A DNA stretch of 64,000 nt from Dehalococcoidia bacterium (GTDB lineage Bacteria; Chloroflexota; Dehalococcoidia; Tepidiformales; Tepidiformaceae): contig JAGQHB010000004.1 in the NCBI GenBank assembly GCA_020432045.1, positions 1-64,000 of the forward strand, read 5' to 3'. Shown one piece after another: positions 25,078 through 34,587 of the stretch. The notes beneath the pieces are model-generated. The model was not told where the DNA came from, made no database searches, and saw only the letters and a program-made list of their open reading frames with translations. Both the position numbers and the translations under genes were made by a program. Each line of letters opens with the position of its first letter. Positions within the stretch are counted from its first letter, which is position 1.

Positions 25078-28000
25078 ATGAATAGACCGATCACCCGGCG
25101 TTCGCGCGTCTGGGCCCGAGCACATCACGGCTCCATCTGGTTCGCCGCGCTGGCATTGGTGTTCATCCTCGGCGCGGGACTGCGGTTCCACGGCCTCGAC
25201 TGGGATCAGCCATCCGGGTCATCGATCCCGGCCCAGATGCATCCCGACGAGCGCTTCATCTCGATCGTTAACGAACGCATCGATTGGCCCGGTTCCGCGG
25301 GTGCGTATTTCGACACGGCCAACAGCCCGCTAAACCCATACAACAGCCCTGAGACGCCGTCGTTCGTCTATGGGACGTTCCCAATATTTCTCACCAAACT
25401 CGTCGCAACCGCCGCCGGGTCGGACATTCCGGTCCTCGCTGAAACCGGCCAGCTGTTCTGCAGCGGCGACGGATACGACACGACCGTTGTCTGTGGACGC
25501 AGGCTGGCTGCTATGGCTGACAGCCTCACGATCCTCGTCGTCGCCGCACTCGGTGCTGTCCTCTTTGGCCGTCAAACGGGCCTCCTCGCGAGCCTGCTCT
25601 ACGCCCTCGCCGTCCTGCCGGCGCAGCTATCGCATTTCTGGACCGTGGACCCCTTCGTCGTCCTGCTTGGGACAACGACGGCGCTGCTGTCGGCGCTCTG
25701 GATCGCGGAACCCCGGCGCCATGACGCGTCCAGGCTGAGAGGGTTTCGTGAACCGGCACTCGTGTTGAGCATTGGCCTCGCCGTTGGCCTCGGCCTCGCG
25801 AGCAAGGTGACCGCGTGGCCAATCATCCTGCTGCCCATTTTGGCGGCGGCGGCCCGCATTGGCCTCCGGGACGCGCCAGCGCTTGGCCTGCGTTTCCGCG
25901 GACGCCGGCCGAGACCCGGCGGGCACTGGTCGTACGACGTGGCCTGGCTCTGCCTGGCCCTGCTGCTCGCAGGTCTCACCTTTCGGATTACGCAGCCATA
26001 CGCCTTCGCGGGGCCATCGTTCTTCGATATGGCGATCAACCCTCAATGGCGCGCGGACATCGAGCGCGAGATCGACTTCCAGAACGGCAACGTCGACTTT
26101 CCTCCGTTCATACAGTTTGCGGGACGGACGCCGTTACTCTGGCCTCTGCAAAATCTCGTGCTCTGGGGCCTCGGCCCGGCACTCGGATTTTCGGCGCTGG
26201 CCGCAACCGCCTGCGCCACGGTCATGCTCTTTCGCCGCCGCGAACTTGCGGTACTGCTACCCCTTGCGATGGTGGTCGCCATCGTCGGCTTCCAGGGGCC
26301 GCGGTTCGTCGCCTACATGCGGTACTTCGCACCCGCTTACCCGTTCCTCTGCCTGTCCGCCGCGTGGGGGCTAAGGGCCTTGCCCGGCCTCGCGGCGGAC
26401 TTCTCGGAACCGGTGAACCGCGCGCTTGACCGTGTCCACCTGCCCGTTCGAATCAGCTCTCGCTCGCTCGCCCGAACCGGCACAGCTCTTGCGGTCGCAG
26501 CCGTCCTCTCGACGTTGTGGTGGTCGCTCTCATTCCAGGCCATCTTCACCGCCGAGCACCCACGGCTCGCGGCAAGCCGCTGGATCGATGAGAACCTGCC
26601 CCCGGGTACCCCGATCACATCCGAGATCTGGGACGACTCGCTCCCCTATCCGATCCCCGGTTTTGAAAGCAGCATCTACCCGATCGTTGCCACCTTCCCC
26701 TTCGACACCGATTCGCCGGCCAAGGTCCAGACGCTGGTCTACGGACGCGTCGAAGGCGACCCTACAGCCGGTCTCAACGGCGCTGACTACGTGGTCATCG
26801 CCTCCGACCGCGCCCGTGCAGCCGTCCGGCGTTTGGAACGCGAGTACCCGGCAACCATCCGTTACTACGAGCTGCTGGACTCCGGCGAACTCGGATTCGA
26901 ACTGGTCGCCCACTTCGAATCCCGGCCCACGCTCTTTGGCATCGAGATTGATGATTCCGGCTCCGAAGAGTCGTTCACCGTCTATGACCATCCCGAAGTG
27001 CGGATCTACCGCAAGACAGCCGCGTGGGATCCGGAGCGGGCTCTCGCTCTGCTGCTCCAAGCGCATCCGGAACGAGCGATAAACCTCCTGCCACGGCAGG
27101 GGAAGACCAACGGATTGTCCTTCACCGCCGAAGGCGCGGCTGTTCAGCAGGCCGGCGGCACATTCAGCGACCTCTTCGACCGTGACGGATTCGCGAGCCA
27201 CCTGCCATGGGTATGGTGGCTACTCTGGATTCAGATCCTTGCCGCGGCCGTCCTGCCCTGGACCACGTGGCTCTTCCGTGCCCTCCCGGACCGGGGCTAC
27301 GGCGCTTCCAAGCTCATCGGCTTTGCAGGCAGCGGCCTGCTCACCTGGCTCCTGGTGGCATGGGGCGCGTCCCACTTTACAAACTGGCTCATCTGGGGCG
27401 TTGCATTCGCGATCCTGGGCGCTGGCATTACGACGGCCGTACTGCGTCGCGACGGCCTTGTCGCGGATGCGCGCAGCCAGTGGCTGCACTGGGTCGCGGC
27501 AGAGGCCGTCTTCCTTACGGCATTCTTCGTTGTCCTCATGATGCGGTACCAGCTGCCCGACCTGTGGCACAACTACCAGGGAGGCGAGAAGCCCGTAGAG
27601 CTCGCATTCCTCACCGCTATCGCCCGCTCGACCGAGATGCCTCCCTATGACCCGTGGTTTGCCGGCGGCACCATGAACTACTACTACCTGGGGTGGTTCT
27701 TCGCGGTTGTGCCGATGCGTGCCCTGCGCCTGTTGCCGGAGGTAGGCTTCAACCTAGCCCTCCCTACGTACGCGGGCCTCGCGGCCGCAACGGTGTACAG
27801 CGCTGGCGCCGGGCTCGCGGCGCTGTCCCGGCGCCCGCATGTCTCGCGCTCGTCTGCCGTCTCCGCAGGGTTAGTGGCCGCCTTCCTGCTGCTTGCGATC
27901 GGGAACCTCGACGCCGCCCACCAGGCGATCGAACGCTTTCAGTCGCTCAACCTGGCCACCGTGGCGGCGGACGGCCAGCCGGTCTACCACTGGTCACTCT

Positions 28001-29691
28001 TTAGCGACACGCCATTCCTTGGCGGTGCTGTTGGACTGCTTTCCGGCGCCTATCGCTGGGTCTTCCAGCACGGAGCGTTGCCGCCATTCGACTGGTGGCG
28101 GCCAAGCCGCGTGCACTACCCCGCGTTCGACATCACCGAGTTTCCATACTTTTCGTTCCTGTTCGGCGACCTTCACGCGCACCTTATGGGCCTCCCATTC
28201 TTCGGGTTCACGGTCGTCCTTGGCATCACATACATCGCCTCCGTGCCAGGTTCCCGGGCGCGTAGCTGGGCCCTCGCGGCAACGATGGGTGTGGCGGCCG
28301 GGCTCGTCCGCACCGTACATACATGGGACTTCCCAACGGCCGTCCTGCTCATCGGCGCCGCGCTGGCGGCAGGGCAGACCCTCCGGCGAGGTCCGTGGCA
28401 ACAGCGCTGGTGGGATTTCGTGGGCCACGCCGCACTCGCCGGGGCCGTGACTTTGCTTGTCTTCGCGCCCTACACACAGCACAACGAAGTGTTCGAGACC
28501 GGCCTCGTCCGCGCCCGCGAAACGACCCGCGCAAACCAGTACTTTGCCCATTTCGGACTGTTTGTGGCGATCACGCTGACGTTCCTGGTCGTCCGCTACC
28601 GCGAAGAGCTCAATGCCCATCGGGCCTCCAGCCGGAACATCGCCTTCGCGCTCGTCGCGGGTCCGTGGGAAGTGTTCGCGCTTGCGACATTCGTCGCCGG
28701 TCTTACTGCGTTCACATGGCGCTGGGGCCTCACGACGGTCGCCCTGAGCCTCCTCGCACTGCTGTTCCTCGCAAACCTTCTCTGGGTCGAATACCGGAGG
28801 CCACAGCGAGACACGGGCCGAATCCTGGCAACGGCTCTGTTTGCCGTAGGGGTCGGCATCGCCGGTGGCGTCGACGTGGTCCAGGTTAAGTACGACATCG
28901 CCCGGATGAACACGGTGTTCAAATTCTCGCTGCAAGCGTGGCAGGTCTATGCCATCGCAAGCGCCTACGGCCTCTGGTACGTCGCCCAGCCGAGACGGCT
29001 GATGCCGTCGGCCAGCAACCCCGGTCGCCTGGGGGCGCTAAGGTGGGTGCCAGCCTTCGTCACGGTGACGACGCTTGGCATCCTCCTGGCCGGATCAATG
29101 TTGTATCCATGGTCCGGGACGCGCGCCCGGATGGAGGCTCGCTTCCCCGGCTCACCATCCGGGACGCTCGACGGCCTCGCGTATCTGCCGTACGGATTCT
29201 TCAGCGAAAACGGGGGAAATGATGACCCGCGCGACGACCAGGTCGTCGTCCTCGCCGACGACGCGCCGCTCATCTGGTGGCTCCGCCAGAACGTCGAAGG
29301 CTCGCCCGTCATCACCGAGGCGGTCGGCCCGCTCTATCACTGGACCAGCCGCATCTCGTGGCACACCGGATTGCCCACCGTCGTCGGCTGGGATTGGCAC
29401 GAGGTGGCCTACCGGACCGGCTACGAATACCTGGTGCAGCAGCGCCGCCTCGAAACAGCGCGCTTCTATGCGGATCCCAGCGCAGCGTTCGCGCGCGATT
29501 ACCTTCGTCGTTACAACATCAGCTACGTCGTCGTCGGCACGCAGGAGTACATCTTCGGGACGGATGAGGGGATCCGGAAGCTGGCGGGGATGCCCGAACT
29601 GAAGGAAGTCTATCGGAGCGGTAAGTACCTCATTTATGAAGTGGAGAAAGATCGCCTCGGTCTGGCGACGGCCGCCGCGCGATCACCATGA
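25078..29691 (+). CDS. Giant polytopic membrane protein: GT39-like N-terminus fused to DUF2298 (YYY) domain
   Basis: 1537 residues with many hydrophobic helices. The N-terminal half (about 1-560) resembles ArnT/PMT-type lipid-linked glycosyltransferases: a first helix, then the external MHPDERF segment near residue 58-64, repeated helices, and a soluble periplasmic domain at about 500-680. The C-terminal half (about 720-1537) is the DUF2298 Chlor_Arch_YYY family: NYYYLGWFF near residue 866 and FPYFSFLFGDLHAHLMGLPF near residue 1022-1040. The family is common in Chloroflexota and archaea and is presumed to act on surface glycans; activity unproven. It is divergent from the lamin-tail protein and overlaps the convergent methyltransferase by 62 bp. 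Confidence 0.88.
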   Translation: MNRPITRRSRVWARAHHGSIWFAALALVFILGAGLRFHGLDWDQPSGSSIPAQMHPDERFISIVNERIDWPGSAGAYFDTANSPLNPYNSPETPSFVYGTFPIFLTKLVATAAGSDIPVLAETGQLFCSGDGYDTTVVCGRRLAAMADSLTILVVAALGAVLFGRQTGLLASLLYALAVLPAQLSHFWTVDPFVVLLGTTTALLSALWIAEPRRHDASRLRGFREPALVLSIGLAVGLGLASKVTAWPIILLPILAAAARIGLRDAPALGLRFRGRRPRPGGHWSYDVAWLCLALLLAGLTFRITQPYAFAGPSFFDMAINPQWRADIEREIDFQNGNVDFPPFIQFAGRTPLLWPLQNLVLWGLGPALGFSALAATACATVMLFRRRELAVLLPLAMVVAIVGFQGPRFVAYMRYFAPAYPFLCLSAAWGLRALPGLAADFSEPVNRALDRVHLPVRISSRSLARTGTALAVAAVLSTLWWSLSFQAIFTAEHPRLAASRWIDENLPPGTPITSEIWDDSLPYPIPGFESSIYPIVATFPFDTDSPAKVQTLVYGRVEGDPTAGLNGADYVVIASDRARAAVRRLEREYPATIRYYELLDSGELGFELVAHFESRPTLFGIEIDDSGSEESFTVYDHPEVRIYRKTAAWDPERALALLLQAHPERAINLLPRQGKTNGLSFTAEGAAVQQAGGTFSDLFDRDGFASHLPWVWWLLWIQILAAAVLPWTTWLFRALPDRGYGASKLIGFAGSGLLTWLLVAWGASHFTNWLIWGVAFAILGAGITTAVLRRDGLVADARSQWLHWVAAEAVFLTAFFVVLMMRYQLPDLWHNYQGGEKPVELAFLTAIARSTEMPPYDPWFAGGTMNYYYLGWFFAVVPMRALRLLPEVGFNLALPTYAGLAAATVYSAGAGLAALSRRPHVSRSSAVSAGLVAAFLLLAIGNLDAAHQAIERFQSLNLATVAADGQPVYHWSLFSDTPFLGGAVGLLSGAYRWVFQHGALPPFDWWRPSRVHYPAFDITEFPYFSFLFGDLHAHLMGLPFFGFTVVLGITYIASVPGSRARSWALAATMGVAAGLVRTVHTWDFPTAVLLIGAALAAGQTLRRGPWQQRWWDFVGHAALAGAVTLLVFAPYTQHNEVFETGLVRARETTRANQYFAHFGLFVAITLTFLVVRYREELNAHRASSRNIAFALVAGPWEVFALATFVAGLTAFTWRWGLTTVALSLLALLFLANLLWVEYRRPQRDTGRILATALFAVGVGIAGGVDVVQVKYDIARMNTVFKFSLQAWQVYAIASAYGLWYVAQPRRLMPSASNPGRLGALRWVPAFVTVTTLGILLAGSMLYPWSGTRARMEARFPGSPSGTLDGLAYLPYGFFSENGGNDDPRDDQVVVLADDAPLIWWLRQNVEGSPVITEAVGPLYHWTSRISWHTGLPTVVGWDWHEVAYRTGYEYLVQQRRLETARFYADPSAAFARDYLRRYNISYVVVGTQEYIFGTDEGIRKLAGMPELKEVYRSGKYLIYEVEKDRLGLATAAARSP

Positions 29692-30553
29692 GGATGTCTC
29701 GCGGGTTGGCGTAGACAGATGCTCTGCCAAGGCCAGCCGCATTCACCGCCTTCTCCATGAGTTTCGCAAAGGGGCCCGCATAGAGCTGCAGTCGGCGTGA
29801 AAAGAATTCGAGCGACACGTCTTTGCCGATCGGGCGCATCTCGACGACCTCGAACCCGGCGTGCGCGACAGCCTTCTCAACGGTATTACGGTCGAAATAG
29901 ACGAGGTGTTCTTCCGCCAATTTGAATCCCATCCACCGGGATTTCGTCACTTTTGCCAGCCTGCTTCCGATGTCCGGTGTCGACAGCACGAGCAGCCCGC
30001 CGGGGCGGAGAAGGCGCCGCATCGCCCGCAGTTCGCCGACCGGGTCGGTCACATGCTCGATCACATCCCAGGCGGTGACGACGTCGTAGGTGCCCGATTC
30101 GAATGGAACCGTTTGAAGCGTCCCGGTGCGGGCATCGATCCCGAGCTCGTCACGCGCGTACGAGGTCGCGTGTTCGGAGATGTCGACGCCCTCCACGAGC
30201 CAGCCACGGCGCGTTGCCGCCTCCATGAAGAATCCGAGCGCGCAGCCCACATCGAGCAGCCGCCCACGCGTAGGCACGAACTTCTCGATCGCTTCAAGGC
30301 GCCGGTTTGCCGTGCGGAGGATGCAGAAGCGGTCAGCCTCGTAGTCGTCATACCCGATCTCGTCGCTCCGGGAGTTCCGGAAATACGCCTCACCATAGAC
30401 GGCGTGGAGGTCCTCGGGACGCGGCATCTCGCGCACTGACACGAGGCCGCAGGTCCGGCAGCGGTGCAGCGAATCAATCCGTGATTGGCGTGCCCCACGG
30501 CGAGGCGCGCGCAGGGGTTCGAAGAGGTTGTTGTGGCAGAGCGGGCATTCCAC
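29630..30553 (-). CDS. Zinc-ribbon class I SAM-dependent methyltransferase
   Basis: About 307 residues. An N-terminal zinc ribbon (CPLC at residues 3-6 and CRTC) is followed by a Rossmann methyltransferase: motif I LLDVGCALGFFMEAA, VEGVDISEHA, and the motif IV region YDVVTAWDVIEHV, then LRPGGLLVLSTPD. Members of this type often modify sugars or quinone-like lipids. GTG 30553 is chosen because it precedes the zinc ribbon directly; the open frame continues upstream without family similarity and across the T-box leader. The 3' end overlaps the end of the convergent membrane protein gene. Confidence 0.82.
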   Translation of the reverse strand: MECPLCHNNLFEPLRAPRRGARQSRIDSLHRCRTCGLVSVREMPRPEDLHAVYGEAYFRNSRSDEIGYDDYEADRFCILRTANRRLEAIEKFVPTRGRLLDVGCALGFFMEAATRRGWLVEGVDISEHATSYARDELGIDARTGTLQTVPFESGTYDVVTAWDVIEHVTDPVGELRAMRRLLRPGGLLVLSTPDIGSRLAKVTKSRWMGFKLAEEHLVYFDRNTVEKAVAHAGFEVVEMRPIGKDVSLEFFSRRLQLYAGPFAKLMEKAVNAAGLGRASVYANPRDILMVIARRPSPDRGDLSPLHK

Positions 30554-30597
30554 ACGCTCGAGTGTAGCCGCCCCCCAGCCGCCGGCGCCAAATGATC

Positions 30598-30627
30598 TTG
30601 ACGAGGCTGGCAAGCCGGGCCTACGCT
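30598..30627 (+). promoter_or_regulatory. Candidate promoter of the trp operon T-box leader
   Basis: TTGACG (30598-30603) and TACGCT (30622-30627), 18 bp apart, predict a start near 30634, just ahead of the T-box stem I. Confidence 0.55.
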
Positions 30628-30633
30628 CTCGCT

Positions 30634-30930
30634 CAACCGAAAACGTTGAAAAGCGCTGATCGGGACGAGTAGCCAGCAAGGCGAACCTCCAGAGAGCCGG
30701 GGATGGTGCAATCCCGGCGGTGACGCAGCAGGTGAATGGACCCGGGAGCTCCGTTAGCGAACGGCCAGAAGCCAAGTAGCCACCGGCGGAATTGGGCACC
30801 GTTACCAAAGCCCGGGCGATTCGCCGCGCACGCCGCGGCCGTCGTCGCAGAGTGCCCCGGCTACCCATGCCGGGGAACAAAGGTGGCACCACGAGACCCC
30901 TCGTCCTTTGATGGCGAGGGGCTTTTTGTT
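30634..30930 (+). ncRNA. T-box riboswitch, tryptophan (UGG specifier)
   Basis: The leader contains the parts of a transcriptional T-box in order. The stem I distal region has AGAGAGCCGGGG...GGTGC...CCCGG at about 30691-30718. The specifier context GAA-TGG-A has UGG (Trp) at 30737-30739. Stem III is the perfect hairpin CCCCGGC/GCCGGGG at 30855-30875. The T-box sequence AAAGGTGGCACCACG is at 30879-30893, and a terminator follows. Uncharged tRNA-Trp is expected to pair with specifier and T-box and to stabilise the antiterminator, turning on trpB2, trpS and the trp genes downstream. The downstream genes independently support tryptophan as the ligand. Confidence 0.92.
30896..30930 (+). terminator. 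Conditional terminator of the trp T-box
   Basis: CCCCTCG (30897-30903) pairs with CGAGGGG (30915-30921), followed by CTTTTTGTT. The 5' arm overlaps the bases needed for the antiterminator next to the T-box sequence. Confidence 0.88.
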
Positions 30931-30971
30931 GCCGAGAATCTATGGCGGCCGGGAGGCATGGAGGAACTGAG

Positions 30972-32333
30972 ATGACACAGAAGAAGTACGTACTGCAGGA
31001 GTCGGACATCCCAACGCGGTGGTACAACATCGCCGCCGACCTGTCGTCGCCTCCGCCACCACCACTCCATCCCGCGACACACGAACCGATTGGGCCGGAG
31101 GCTCTGGCCCCGCTCTTCCCGATGGAGCTGATTAAGCAGGAAGTGTCGCAGGAGCGTTGGATCGATATCCCGGACGAGGTCCGAGAGGCATACCGCCTCT
31201 GGAGGCCGACACCGTTGATCCGTGCGACCGGCCTGGAAAAGGCCCTCGATACGCCCGCTCACATCTACTACAAATACGAAGGCGTCTCGCCGAGCGGTTC
31301 CCACAAGCCAAACACCGCGGTAGCGCAGGCCTACTACAACAAGCAAGAAGGCGTGAAGCGCATCGCGACGGAGACTGGTGCTGGGCAATGGGGTTCATCG
31401 CTCGCCTTCGCGTGCAACATGTTCGGGATCGAAGCCAAGGTCTACATGGTGAAGGTTTCCTACACCCAGAAGCCCTACAGGCGATCGATGATGCAGATCT
31501 GGGGCGGGGCAGTAGTGCCGAGTCCAAGCCCGGACACCAATGCCGGCCGTGCGATCCTCGCGCAGGACCCCGACAGCACCGGCTCGCTCGGTATTGCCAT
31601 CAGCGAAGCGGTCGAAGACGCCGCGATGCGTGAGGACACCAAGTACTCGCTCGGAAGCGTCCTCAACCACGTGCTCCTGCACCAATCGGTAATCGGACAG
31701 GAGGCCATTCAACAGATGGAGATGGCGGGCGAGTATCCGGATGTCGTCATCGGTTGTGCCGGAGGTGGATCCAATGCCGCCGGCCTCATGTTCCCGTTTC
31801 TGAAGGAGTCGATCCAGGGCCACCACCCGAAGACGCGATTCCTCGCGGTCGAGCCCGCTTCCTGCCCGAGCCTGACGAAGGGCGAATATCGCTACGACTT
31901 TGGCGACACGGCGGGCATGACGCCTCTGATGAAAATGTATACGCTCGGCCACACGTACATGCCGCCAGGAATCCATGCTGGGGGCCTGCGCTACCACGCG
32001 ATGGCGCCAATGCTCTCGCACCTGCACAGCGAGGGCCTCATCGAAGCCCGTGCCTATACGCAGAATCCCTGCTTCGAAGCGGCGGTGCAGTTCGCCGCGA
32101 CCGAAGGGATCATCGTTGCCCCGGAGAGTAGCCATGCTATCAAGGGGGCTATCGATGAAGCGCTGGCGGCCAAAGAAGCCGGCGAAAAGCGCGTGATCGT
32201 CTTCAACCTTAGCGGCCATGGTCTGCTGGACCTCCAGGCCTACGACGACTACCTGGCCGGCAACCTCATCGACGACGCCTACCCCGCGGAAAAGGTCCGC
32301 GAAGCGATGGAAGGCCTGCCAGTCATCGCCTGA
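30972..32333 (+). CDS. trpB2: TrpB2-type tryptophan synthase beta chain
   Basis: 453-residue PLP enzyme of the TrpB2 subfamily, which converts indole (or an indole-like acceptor) and serine to tryptophan, often without TrpA partnership. It has the TrpB2-specific N-terminal WYNIAADL and [12 protein letters not shown] segments, PLP lysine K112 in SGSHKPNTA, the [10 protein letters not shown] loop and the phosphate-binding [13 protein letters not shown] 30972 follows GGAGGA; upstream in-frame codons run into the T-box terminator. It is the first gene under the T-box. A canonical trpB1 is encoded about 9 kb downstream in the same operon. Confidence 0.95.
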   Translation: MTQKKYVLQESDIPTRWYNIAADLSSPPPPPLHPATHEPIGPEALAPLFPMELIKQEVSQERWIDIPDEVREAYRLWRPTPLIRATGLEKALDTPAHIYYKYEGVSPSGSHKPNTAVAQAYYNKQEGVKRIATETGAGQWGSSLAFACNMFGIEAKVYMVKVSYTQKPYRRSMMQIWGGAVVPSPSPDTNAGRAILAQDPDSTGSLGIAISEAVEDAAMREDTKYSLGSVLNHVLLHQSVIGQEAIQQMEMAGEYPDVVIGCAGGGSNAAGLMFPFLKESIQGHHPKTRFLAVEPASCPSLTKGEYRYDFGDTAGMTPLMKMYTLGHTYMPPGIHAGGLRYHAMAPMLSHLHSEGLIEARAYTQNPCFEAAVQFAATEGIIVAPESSHAIKGAIDEALAAKEAGEKRVIVFNLSGHGLLDLQAYDDYLAGNLIDDAYPAEKVREAMEGLPVIA

Positions 32334-32386
32334 ACCAGCCCCTGCCCATCCCTGTTATTGGGCATTCAGCCAAAAGGAGACCGCGC

Positions 32387-33067
32387 ATGAACGCTTCCGC
32401 CACGCCACCGCAGCTCGAAAAGGACTTGCGCGCCGTGCTCGATAGCAAGTCGCTGCTGAAGCATCCCTTCTACGTCGACTGGACAAATGGCACGCTACCG
32501 ATGGATCGGCTGCAAGAGTACGCGCGCCAATACTTCCATTTTGAATCTGCGTTCCCCCGCTTCCTGAGCGCGGTCCACACGCGTGCCGAATCGCCCGCAA
32601 TCCGTCAGCACCTGCTGGACAACCTGTGGGACGAGGAGCACGGCGACCGCAATCATGTGGCGCTCTGGCTGGAATTTGCAGCTGCCCTGGGAGTCGACGC
32701 CGAATCGGTGCGGACTTCCATCCCCGGCGCAGAAACGGCCGAGCTGCTGGAACACTTCCGAAATGTTTGCGCCAACGCACCCGTCAGCGAAGCGCTTGCA
32801 ACGCTATTCGCGTACGAAGGCCAGGTTCCGCGGGTCGCGTGGGAAAAGATGCGCGGGCTTACGGAGCACTACGGTATGCAGCCCTCGCAGTTCGAGTTCT
32901 TTTCCGTGCATCTCGTGGCCGACGTATCGCACGCCGGCGCCGAAATGGCGGCGATCGCCGAGACCGCGGGAGAGGGCAACTCCCGTGTCGTGGAAGCAGC
33001 CGAACGCGCGTGCGACCGTCTGCTCGCGTTCCTGGATGGCTGCTACCGCCCGGCCGCGGCCGTCTGA
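32387..33067 (+). CDS. CADD-family (heme-oxygenase-like) protein, putative self-sacrificing p-aminobenzoate synthase
   Basis: 226 residues, helical heme-oxygenase-like diiron fold related to PqqC/TenA. Family motifs are LLKHPFYVDWTNG, YARQYFHFESAFPRFLSAVHT, WDEEHGDRNH, FAYEGQVPRVAWEKM and FFSVHLVADVSHA, which supply the Glu/His metal ligands. The Chlamydia member CADD makes p-aminobenzoate from its own Tyr27 with an essential Lys152 (as I recall the literature). Here Y29 and K154 sit at the matching positions. Placement in a chorismate/tryptophan operon fits a folate-precursor role. It overlaps the next gene by 1 bp. The exact reaction is inference. Confidence 0.75.
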   Translation: MNASATPPQLEKDLRAVLDSKSLLKHPFYVDWTNGTLPMDRLQEYARQYFHFESAFPRFLSAVHTRAESPAIRQHLLDNLWDEEHGDRNHVALWLEFAAALGVDAESVRTSIPGAETAELLEHFRNVCANAPVSEALATLFAYEGQVPRVAWEKMRGLTEHYGMQPSQFEFFSVHLVADVSHAGAEMAAIAETAGEGNSRVVEAAERACDRLLAFLDGCYRPAAAV

Positions 33068-33543
33068 TGGCCGAGTTTGCGTACCAGGACAGCGAAGCGT
33101 GGGCGACGACGGTCAAGCTGGCAGCCGCCGTTGGAAGGCTCCGTATCGGCTCCAACCTCAAGGCTGCCGCGGATGCCCAGGCGCACGCCTTCGAACAGGC
33201 CGGGCTCGCATGTGCGTACGTGGCGGAAGGCGCCATGCGTGACGGCGGATCGCAGGCAGCTATGTACCGCGACGCCCGGGCGTCACTCGCCCGCTGCCGC
33301 TCGTGGATCCATGTGCTGGCGGCCGTCACGAACGAACAGGACTCGCTCTTCGGGAACGAGCTCGACCTCGCCGAGACAGCCTCCCGCCAGCTGAACGCGG
33401 TGCTCCGGTCACTCGACCGCGGCGGCCCGCCAGCACCGGGCGCCCGGCCTCCTGCGCAAGGCTCTCGCGGCGGTCCGCCGCCCAGGGGAGGCGCGGGCGG
33501 CAGCGGGCCGCGATTCCCCGGCCCCGGCCGCGGGAGGGACTAG
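33067..33543 (+). CDS. Small four-helix-bundle-like protein with Pro/Gly/Arg-rich tail
   Basis: 158 residues starting at the ATG that overlaps the previous stop by one base. Residues 1-118 are predicted helical, with heptad-like hydrophobics (VKLAAAVGRLRIGSNL, EQAGLACAYVAEGAM, ARASLARCRSWIHVLAAV, ETASRQLNAVLRSL); this resembles four-helix-bundle (23S IVP-like) proteins. The last 40 residues are low-complexity Pro/Gly/Arg. trpS begins immediately after the stop. Function unknown. Confidence 0.6.
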   Translation: MAEFAYQDSEAWATTVKLAAAVGRLRIGSNLKAAADAQAHAFEQAGLACAYVAEGAMRDGGSQAAMYRDARASLARCRSWIHVLAAVTNEQDSLFGNELDLAETASRQLNAVLRSLDRGGPPAPGARPPAQGSRGGPPPRGGAGGSGPRFPGPGRGRD

Positions 33544-34587
33544 ATGGCGGAACGCAAACGGATCCTCACGGGCGTGCGGCCGACTGGTTCGCTCCACCTC
33601 GGACACTACGCGGGAGCCCTGGAGAACTGGGTCCGACTCCAGGGCGAATACGAATGTTTCTTCCTCATCGCCGACTACCAGGTCTCTGACTACGCCGACG
33701 ATATCAGCCGGGTCCGGGATTCGGTCTGGGAAGTCGCCCTCGACTGGCTCGCCGTGGGCCTCGACCCGGAGAACAGCAGTTTTGTGGTCGAGAGCCTCGT
33801 CCCCGAACATGCCGAGCTGACGACGTGGCTCTCCTGGTTCCTTCCGCTCGGCATGCTCGAACGGAATCCCACGTTAAAGGCAGAGATGGAAGCACTCGAG
33901 CGTGGCGATGAGACGCACGCCGGGAAATCCGTGCCTGTGGCCTTCTATACCTACCCCGTCATGCAGGTGGCGAACATCCTGATGCCCCGTGCCCACCTGG
34001 TGCCCGTGGGTGAGGACCAGCTACCGCACATCGAGCTGACCCGCGAAGTTGCACGGCGGTTCAACCGGGACTTCAAACCCGTGTTCCCCGAGCCCGAAGC
34101 ACTGGTCGGCCGTGTGCCACGCCTGGTGGGCACTGATGGGAATGCGAAGATGAGCAAGTCCCGCGGAAACACGATCGACCTCAAGGAACCGCGTGAATCC
34201 GTCGCAAAAAAAGTGAAGGGCATGTACGCCGGCCCGCCACGAGGCGCGACGGAGCCCGGAGTCGCCGAAGAGAATCCGATCTTTCTCTACCTCGAAGCGT
34301 TCGACCCGGACAAGGCTGAGGTTGCGAGCCTGAAGGAGACGTACGAAAAGTCCGGGCTGCCGAATAAGGTGCTCAAAGATCGGCTCGACGGCGTGCTCAA
34401 TGCGCTGCTGGACCCGATCCGCGAACGCCGGTCTTACTACGAAACCCGGATGCCACTGGTCCGCGACGCGCTCGCAGCCGGGAGTGCGCGGGGCCGTGCT
34501 GCGGCGCAGGAGACGATGGGATTCGTCCGGGAGGCTCTCGACATCAACTACCTGGAAAAGCACCGCAATGCGGGTCCGGGACAATGA
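33544..34587 (+). CDS. trpS: Tryptophan-tRNA ligase
   Basis: 347-residue class I aminoacyl-tRNA synthetase charging tRNA-Trp. The HIGH-type motif is TGSLHLGHYAGAL and the KMSKS motif is KMSKSRGN, preceded by the GEDQLPHIELTRE tRNA/Trp pocket segment. The start codon abuts the previous stop and the stop overlaps the trpE start by 4 bp. Its position in a T-box-controlled operon means the sensor of uncharged tRNA-Trp also raises the enzyme that charges it. Confidence 0.97.
   Translation: MAERKRILTGVRPTGSLHLGHYAGALENWVRLQGEYECFFLIADYQVSDYADDISRVRDSVWEVALDWLAVGLDPENSSFVVESLVPEHAELTTWLSWFLPLGMLERNPTLKAEMEALERGDETHAGKSVPVAFYTYPVMQVANILMPRAHLVPVGEDQLPHIELTREVARRFNRDFKPVFPEPEALVGRVPRLVGTDGNAKMSKSRGNTIDLKEPRESVAKKVKGMYAGPPRGATEPGVAEENPIFLYLEAFDPDKAEVASLKETYEKSGLPNKVLKDRLDGVLNALLDPIRERRSYYETRMPLVRDALAAGSARGRAAAQETMGFVREALDINYLEKHRNAGPGQ

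Noticed and set aside
25030-25086. 18-codon upstream frame overlapping the start of the DUF2298 gene as a leader peptide
   Set aside because: No ribosome-binding site and nothing in composition suggests attenuation; likely chance.
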